This document shows positions 57,645 to 64,000 of a stretch of 64,000 bases of DNA, one piece after another. Numbering within the stretch: the first letter of the stretch is position 1; every line of letters begins with the position of its first letter. The position numbers and the translations under genes were made by a program. The stretch covers positions 56,076,310 through 56,140,309 of the forward strand of contig OY757911.1 of the NCBI GenBank assembly GCA_963585895.1, in the 5' to 3' direction. The notes under the pieces are model-generated. The model ran no database searches and was not told the DNA's origin. It saw only the letters and a list, made by a program, of their open reading frames with translations. Origin of the DNA: Sepioteuthis lessoniana (Eukaryota > Mollusca > Cephalopoda > Myopsida > Loliginidae).

Positions 57645-58125
57645 ATGCTACTGCTGCATAAATACCTTAAAAATTCCTTTAGCCAACGTGGTACGCTTAT
57701 TGACCGAGTGGTCTGAGACTTAGTCTATCGTAAAGTTGGATGGGTTTCGATCCCAGCTTAGAGCGTCCTACGTGTCTAGCCACACCGAAGAGTTCTGATA
57801 GAACGGAACAGTCTGTCTGGGGATGACAATATACGCTCCCCCATGGGGTTGAGCACTCTTGAGAAGGAACTCACTGCCGCTGCTCGCATAATGCAAAACT
57901 CTTCGAAAGAATTGAGCACTCTGGTAGCCGATAGGGTATAAAAATGTAAACAAACGGACGCTGCTGCTGCTATTGCTACATAGATACCTCAAAAGTTCCC
58001 TTTGCCAACGTGGTACGCTTATTGGCCGAGCGGTCTGGGACTTAGTCCCGGCTTCGAGCGTCCTACGTGTCTAGCCACACAGAAGAGTTCTGATGGAACG
58101 AAACAGTCTGTCAGTGCAGGTCTGA
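57645..58125 (+). repeat. tandem tRNA-Leu/Ser-like repeat (SINE family D), two units
   Basis: GTGGTACGCTTATTG at 57,688 recurs at 58,010, a 322-bp period. Unit 1 has GACCGAGTGGTCTGAGAC (A-box region like Leu/Ser tRNA) and GGGTTTCGATCCCAGC (B-box). Unit 2 has GGCCGAGCGGTCTGGGAC but lacks the piece with the B-box. Both continue GAGCGTCCTACGTGTCTAGCC and GAAGAGTTCTGATGGAACG. Confidence 0.72.
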
Positions 58126-58129
58126 ATAT

Positions 58130-59200
58130 GTATAACTTAATTAATTTTTTACGTTTGTTTTAAAAAGTTGAGATTCCAAAATGATCGATGGCTAGACTCC
58201 GTTTCCTGTTGGTAATCCACCAATCCGACAGAAATCAACGACGTAGATTATTTAGGTACTAATGCATATTTCGGATTTGTGGTTAGTAGGACTTAGTTCA
58301 GAAATTACGCCGAGCGCCTGATTTATAAACTGATAAAGGGACTGGATCTTTGTTGTTGCCACTATTTTATGTTGATTAGTTTGGTTCATTCATTTTACGA
58401 CTTATTAACACGTTAGGGAAAATGACGAAATTTGATTCATTTTTGAATTATGGTTTATAGTTTTCTAATCCCTTTTTCTTTTTAAACGCTACGTATGATT
58501 TGAAGTATTCCAATCTAATACAAATACTTTACAAAGATTCCTATTGTTCTAAGTATTCCTCTCTAGTACTGATGTTTTCTTATAGACTTTCACCAATTTA
58601 CCAAGTAACTATTTCTATTTAAAAAACATTTGTTTGCACACAGAAATAAGGTTTTAAGTGACTCATATTTCTCTCCAATACTAATAATTTTAAAACAAAT
58701 CTATTCAAGAAGTAAATAGAAGTCAAACAGTTACAATCAATCTCAGTAGGAGTTGATCTCAGAGGTCTGGGGCCTCACCATCGTATGCAGTTTTAAATGT
58801 ATTTGCATTGAATATTGTTTGAAATTCAATGAACAAAGAAAAGCCCTTCTTCCTCAAGATTTAACCAGAAAGTTACACCTTTTATAGGAATATGTATTCT
58901 GATTACTTGCTTATATATAGCAAATGTCAAGAAATTTTCTTTTGATGAATGTATAGCATATTGAGAAATGAATTAACACAAAAATGCCTCCCTGTTTTCA
59001 AAACTCACGTTGTTTTTTTTTTTCAAATCCCGTATATGCTCAGAACCTTATAATTACAAATATATCTTATTAGAATTTAAAAACACGTTCTCTCAATCAT
59101 AAAAATACTAACGAGAAACCATACAATATTAAGCCAGATATTTCCATCTGAATATTATCATAATATAAATGATCAGTCAAGCTTAAGTATATAACTAACC
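58130..59200. other. unassigned AT-rich interval
   Basis: No gene or repeat recognised. Confidence 0.45.
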
Positions 59201-59204
59201 AACT

Positions 59205-59275
59205 TCACAGCATAGGCAGGATGCAAAGCTAGATCAATTCTGAGGCGGAGTTTGAATTCAGAGTTTACCTGGTGG
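59205..59275 (-). repeat. SINE family F, 3' fragment
   Basis: GCAGGATGCAAAGCTAGATC, AATTCTGAGGCGGAG, TTTGAATTCAGAGTTTACC, immediately before a family B copy. Confidence 0.6.
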
Positions 59276-59475
59276 CGTAGCGTTTACCGTGGTGTAGAGG
59301 TTAACGTTCTAGACTTTGACATTGGGGAAAAATGAGTTCGAACTCCAGTCACGATATTGGATTCATTTTCGGATTAATACTCTTAGAAAAGGTTTGATCC
59401 TTCCCCCCACAAGATACGGGATAAACAATACCTCTAATGCTCTTCTTCAAGTAATGCTTTGAAATTAGATAACCA
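59276..59475 (+). repeat. SINE family B
   Basis: Head ACCGTGGTGTAGAGGTTAACG with B-box-like GTTCGAACTCCAGTC, core ATACTCTTAGAAAAGGTTTG and CAAGATACGGGATAAACAATACC, then AAATTAGATAACC; end of the tail lost. Confidence 0.68.
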
Positions 59476-59479
59476 AAGA

Positions 59480-61168
59480 CGATAGTAATTGCATTAAAGA
59501 AAAAAAAACAACATAAGCCACAGTTTACCAACTATCGTGTTGCACTATTCAAAGCGATAAGTCTTCATGTATTCATCAACGTATACAAGTATGAGATGAA
59601 TCTCAACCCAACTGATTGCCAAGTATGAATATGAGAAACAATCAAAATCCGTTTGAGAGTAACGTTGACTCGCTGTTTATAGAAACGAGTGTTTTCTTAA
59701 TCGCTGAGGGACACATTTTACGTTGCGTGCTGAGTAGAACCGAGAGAAGCAAAATAAACATTCACAAGATCATCTGGTGGATGGATAGAAATTAATTAAC
59801 GATAGAATTGCCTTCTTAAATTGAGGATAATTTTATCGGTTATTCCATTAGTGACTGATGATACATGGGAACACGAGAGTTTGGGTTATAAAATATCATC
59901 GCAGGACTTTGGAAAACATTGCTGTCCGTATCGACTTTGTTGAAGAAGATTGATTTCGTTCGATGTCTTAGGAATTTTCTTCATATAGTGATTCTAACAA
60001 ATTCCTTCATATTCTTTGATTGATCGAACATGTCCGCACTAAATGCCTTCTGTATTGACCACCCGGCTCTTTTCTTAGGAGAGCTGTAATTTAGTGTTGT
60101 AATTGTCCTCCAAATCAACTCAGTTTTCTTGCGGATAAGTGAGATTGCTATATAAAATTACAAAAACTATCTGGTCACGGCATCATAAACACCATAACAC
60201 CTGCAAATAACAAATCAGTTTTGGCAATAATCATATGCAAAATTAGGTTCAATGATTTTTTCAGCAACTCAAGCTCTAAAAATAACCTCTGCATGCGGAT
60301 TATAACGATATTTTCCCACAATACTGAATACGTTTGTATACACACATCTATGCATTTTTAGGTGACCATAAAGAAAAAATGTATTTTTAAATCAACGTAA
60401 ACTGTTTAATTGAATTTTAGGAATTCCTCACTTAAGAAAAGCCATGTCCCATGTGATTTATATAATTTGTATTTTAATTATTCGAAAAATAATTAAATCA
60501 AAATATCGACGAACTCTTCGCCAAAAATTTTGCTAAAAGCAGAAATGTAAAATAATATAATTCTTCAAAAACTTACTTATTTTAGGAATATTGGTTCACT
60601 TTGGAAATTTTCAGTCTTGTTTGTTAAATTTTGAAACTGACCTTGAAAATAATAAGTGTTTATCAATATATTTGATTTCACTAAATTTGTATTCAATTAT
60701 TTCGTGCTGAAAAATAAAGACAAGTGAGAAAACAATAAAGAATGATACATGTGAAATCATAAAATGCTTATAATGTTGTAATCCCTATTTTATTAATAAA
60801 ACAATTTTTTTTTCAATGTTCAAATATATGAATTCTTGAATATGTCAAAATTAATTATATTGAATAGCGTTTATACAACTGAAATTTAAAAAATAACGAT
60901 TTCGTCGTAAACTTGTAAAAACTATCAAAAAACGACTTATCAGCGGACTCTGACTGAACAGCCTTTTTGAGTGAAAAACATGATTATGCAAGTGCAACGA
61001 CATCAATATTCAGTAGGCCGAGTTGTGAGTAAATTCTTCTTTCATATGCTAAACATTCATCTCAAAGATAAGATTTTAGGATGAGAGGAACATGAGGGCA
61101 CAGATTCAGATTTAATTTCAAGAGGTTTTCATTGTTGTTCAATTTGACAATTACAACATTTGTGAGAA
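59480..61168. other. unassigned AT-rich interval
   Basis: No gene or repeat recognised. Confidence 0.45.
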
Positions 61169-61169
61169 T

Positions 61170-61410
61170 GAGTAGGAATTCATTGGCTTAATGGTAGAGT
61201 GTTCGCCAATTGGCAGGGAGATCACGGTTATCTATACTCAAAAAGTGGTATTCGATACCTCCTTGCTAAACACTTATAAGTACGTTTCAAGGATCAAGTG
61301 GAGCAAACCAGGTAAAGGATTAGCGCTCCCCCCTACATCTCGGTGTAATAACTATTGAAAAGGGAGCTTTTGGGTAGCCCTTGATTACAGTCAATAACTT
61401 TACTTTACAA
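61170..61410 (+). repeat. SINE family C
   Basis: ATTGGCTTAATGGTAGAGTG, TTCGCCAATTGGCAGGGAG, CTCAAAAAGTGGTATTCG, GCGCTCCCCCCTACATCTCG, AACTATTGAAAAGGGAGC, CTTGATTACAGTC, CTTTACTTTAC. The middle of the head (B-box) is mutated. Confidence 0.78.
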
Positions 61411-61432
61411 CTGAGTCAAAATATCCATAGAT

Positions 61433-61599
61433 TCCTTTTATAGTGAGGTACTATTTACCAACCCCTCCGCTCGGGCAGGATATGACACAAGGTCAATTTT
61501 TAAGCGGAGTTTAACAGGTTTGAATTCAGAGTTTTCCTTCTCCTAGACTAGTTGCCTCACCAAGGCTGAAGAACCTAGTCCGTCCTTTTATAGTGAGGT
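61433..61599 (-). repeat. SINE family F insertion with 17-bp target-site duplication
   Basis: TCCTTTTATAGTGAGGT occurs at 61,433-61,449 and at 61,583-61,599, bracketing a 133-bp reversed 3' fragment of family F. The insert differs from the matching part of the copy at 49,553 at about 4 of 131 positions, so both came from nearly the same source element. Confidence 0.9.
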
Positions 61600-63600
61600 G
61601 GACACTCATGAATAGAGACTCACGAGTAGTCGTAACAAAAAATTCTCCTCTTCTCCTTAGCCATATCTTTTAGGGCTGCCTCATTTCCAAGAAATAAATC
61701 CAGTCAGTACAAGAAGTAAATTTTCCTGTAATCAGTTGATCACATTTAACCCACTCTGAAAGAATATCAGGTGAATCCTGTTATTCTAGGTAAGTTTTAT
61801 CGCTAGAAAAAGTATACAGAATGCTTAGAACACTATTTTGATGAGGATTAAAATTTCATTTATATTTCATTCCTGTCTTCGTAAATACAGCTTTAGTCTC
61901 GATACTTTTAAAACATTCTTCGTAAATACAGGAGATATAAAACTCTTCTCAATTCTACTACTTAACAACCAAATGAGTAAAAGATGCCAAGATACATATC
62001 CAGTGATACAGAAATTTTAAATAATATTCACCAGGTGTTATTTTCCTTATTCAGATATTCAAACATAACGAAATCCAAAAGTTAGAAAGCTGAAACAATG
62101 TAAACATAAAATTGTTATTATTAAGTTGTAAAGTGGACATAAAATTACTTTTTTCCCCCTGAAAACCACTTTACTTATATTGTGCAAACATTTATTTCAG
62201 TGAATCTTTCAACGATATGATATTTTAAAAAGAATTTACGGTAGCTTTCGAAAATCAGATCATTGTGAAACACTTAAATGTAATAAAATCAAGTACGTTT
62301 AAAGTCTATATACACAAATATTAACGTAGTCTAGATTTCAAAACAAATCATAAAAAGGGGAGGTCACTATGAAAATATTTCCTCTGCTCACCAGAGCCGA
62401 ATATTTATAGATATATGCTCAAAATATTAGATGAATGGTATTTTGTTGTACATTCTTTACCATATAACAAATCAGTCATGAAAAGGAACTTTTTTTCAAT
62501 CCTAAACTGTCCATGAAGGAACTTTGACTACAGGCAATGTAGAAAATATTTCGAGTCCGATAAAAGCTGAAAACAGATAGATATATAGATAGATAGATGT
62601 GAACATAATGGGATAAAAAGATTTTTGTATATAGGTATACAAAAGGAGTAAAATAGATATGGTAAACGAATAAATGAAAGGATAATTCATCGCAAGCGAT
62701 TTTCCCCTGGAGGTGTGAGATGTACAGACTTTGTGAACATATTTTCTTACTTTAACGCAATAGAAATATCGGAATGCGTGAAAAATAAGAAGGGGCAATA
62801 AAGAATGTAAAAATGTGGACTTGCTACGACAATAGGCCGTAATTTATATCATGTACATTGAGTTTTAGCTTCAGAGGAAGACATTACCTTAGGCAAGATG
62901 AGATACTCATCATATTTCAAAATGCATTATTCATAATCAATAAAGTAACAAGCAGCCATGTTGTAGTCATTTGAAGAGAAACCTCTGGGACAAGCTAGTA
63001 GAGAAGAGATTTGATGGGCACATACAATTACAGCCACTGAAGAGTGTGTAAAGCATTCTTTCATGACATAGCATCGTAAAGTTGTGACGTAAGAGTAATT
63101 GATATATAATGTAGAATACATGAAATAATGACGAAGCAAATGTTGCACTAAATTATAAACGAAAAGAAACATGATGAAATAACAAGTAACGAAACCATCT
63201 TACGAGTTAGCGGGTAAAAAGCGAAGAATATATAATATCAAATAAAAAACAATATGATACAAAGAGAAAATAACTATGAAAATATACTGATTTGTGGAGA
63301 AAAATGGAGTATATGCAAATGAGGTTGTAAGGAATGACTGATGCAACAGATTAGCAGTAAACAAAATAAAAAATCAAAAACAGAAAAAAATATAAAGTAA
63401 ATAAAACACACAGACGAGGAAGTATGTCGAACGTATACATAGTGAAATGAGAAACGGAACTAAAATAGAAAATTAATTAATGTATAATAGAAAAAAAGAG
63501 AATTTAAAAACGACAGTAGAGAAGACATATAGATCGAGTCAGGAATAAATGTAAAACAAGGTGAAAGGGAGATTGATAAAATTAGTAATTTCAAATGTGA
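61600..63600. other. unassigned AT-rich interval
   Basis: No gene or repeat recognised; a short (ATAG)n tract is at 62,577-62,598. Confidence 0.45.
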
Positions 63601-63606
63601 ATAATT

Positions 63607-63640
63607 ATATATATATATATATATATACATAATCGTACAT

Positions 63641-63717
<77 letters not shown>
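63607..63717. repeat. (TA)n and (TA)n(GA)n microsatellites
   Basis: TA run at 63,607-63,626, a short spacer, TA run at 63,645-63,690, then GA run to about 63,717. Confidence 0.96.
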
Positions 63718-64000
63718 ATAGAAAAGTTTTAAATTTGAAGAAAGAGTAAAGCCAAACAAATAATGCAAGTGAATTAATCTGATAAAGATAATAGGAGGCC
63801 AAAAGAAATTTCAAATATAAATTAAAAATAGAATATTATAAGATAAAATAAATATAATGAAATGACATAAATCGTGTAAAACTATTAAATGTAATAAAAA
63901 GAAAAACGTTTATATACATGGAATGAAGCAAAAATTGAGAGAAACGAAATGAAGGGCGAAATGTAAAAAAATAAGTAAACGTAGTTTAACAAAGAAAAGC
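63718..64000. other. unassigned A-rich interval
   Basis: Nothing recognised up to the window edge. Confidence 0.45.

Overview
This is repeat-dominated, AT-rich nuclear DNA of an animal, most likely an invertebrate. The evidence is long (TA)n, (AC)n and (CT)n arrays, several tRNA-derived SINE families, three retrotransposon types (an R2-like LINE, an RTE-like LINE and a Penelope-like element), mariner-type transposase remnants and no operon-like gene organisation. I cannot name the species. The microsatellite style and repeat mix would fit a lophotrochozoan such as a cephalopod, but that is an impression and not a demonstration. I found no host gene that I can identify. One unexplained 127-codon frame (14,922-15,305, minus) and one TATA/Inr core-promoter candidate (37,519-37,549) are the best non-repeat leads.

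Layout. 1-2,510: TA array, a 1.9-kb element with about 130-bp terminal inverted repeats, the 3' end of a mariner transposase, and a SINE. 2.5-16 kb: scattered SINEs, a foldback element and compound microsatellites in otherwise unremarkable AT-rich DNA. 16.2-23.2 kb: a pile-up of truncated LINE copies, mostly one R2-like family on the minus strand with (AAT)n tails, with a decayed RTE-like copy on the plus strand. 23.8-34 kb: SINEs and two plus-strand R2-like LINE 3' halves, one split by a SINE. 35.8-36.6 kb: a 5'-truncated RTE-like copy with an open frame. 40.6-43.1 kb: a Penelope-like element (reverse transcriptase plus GIY-YIG endonuclease) with a well-formed hammerhead ribozyme behind it. 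45.8-49.95 kb: two more minus-strand R2-like LINE copies, one carrying a SINE with a 16-bp target-site duplication. 50-64 kb: microsatellites (including a 420-bp compound array and a 30-unit TTC tract), SINEs, a decayed mariner-superfamily transposase, a 160-bp palindromic element and a tandem tRNA-like repeat.

How the parts relate. The SINEs look modular. Family B and family F share a central core of about 55 bp but have different 3' tails. Family B and the tRNA-less family A share the same 3' tail ending in an AAACC-type repeat. Two family F insertions with long target-site duplications differ by about 4 in 131 bases, so that family was mobilised recently. Family letters A-F are my own labels within this window.
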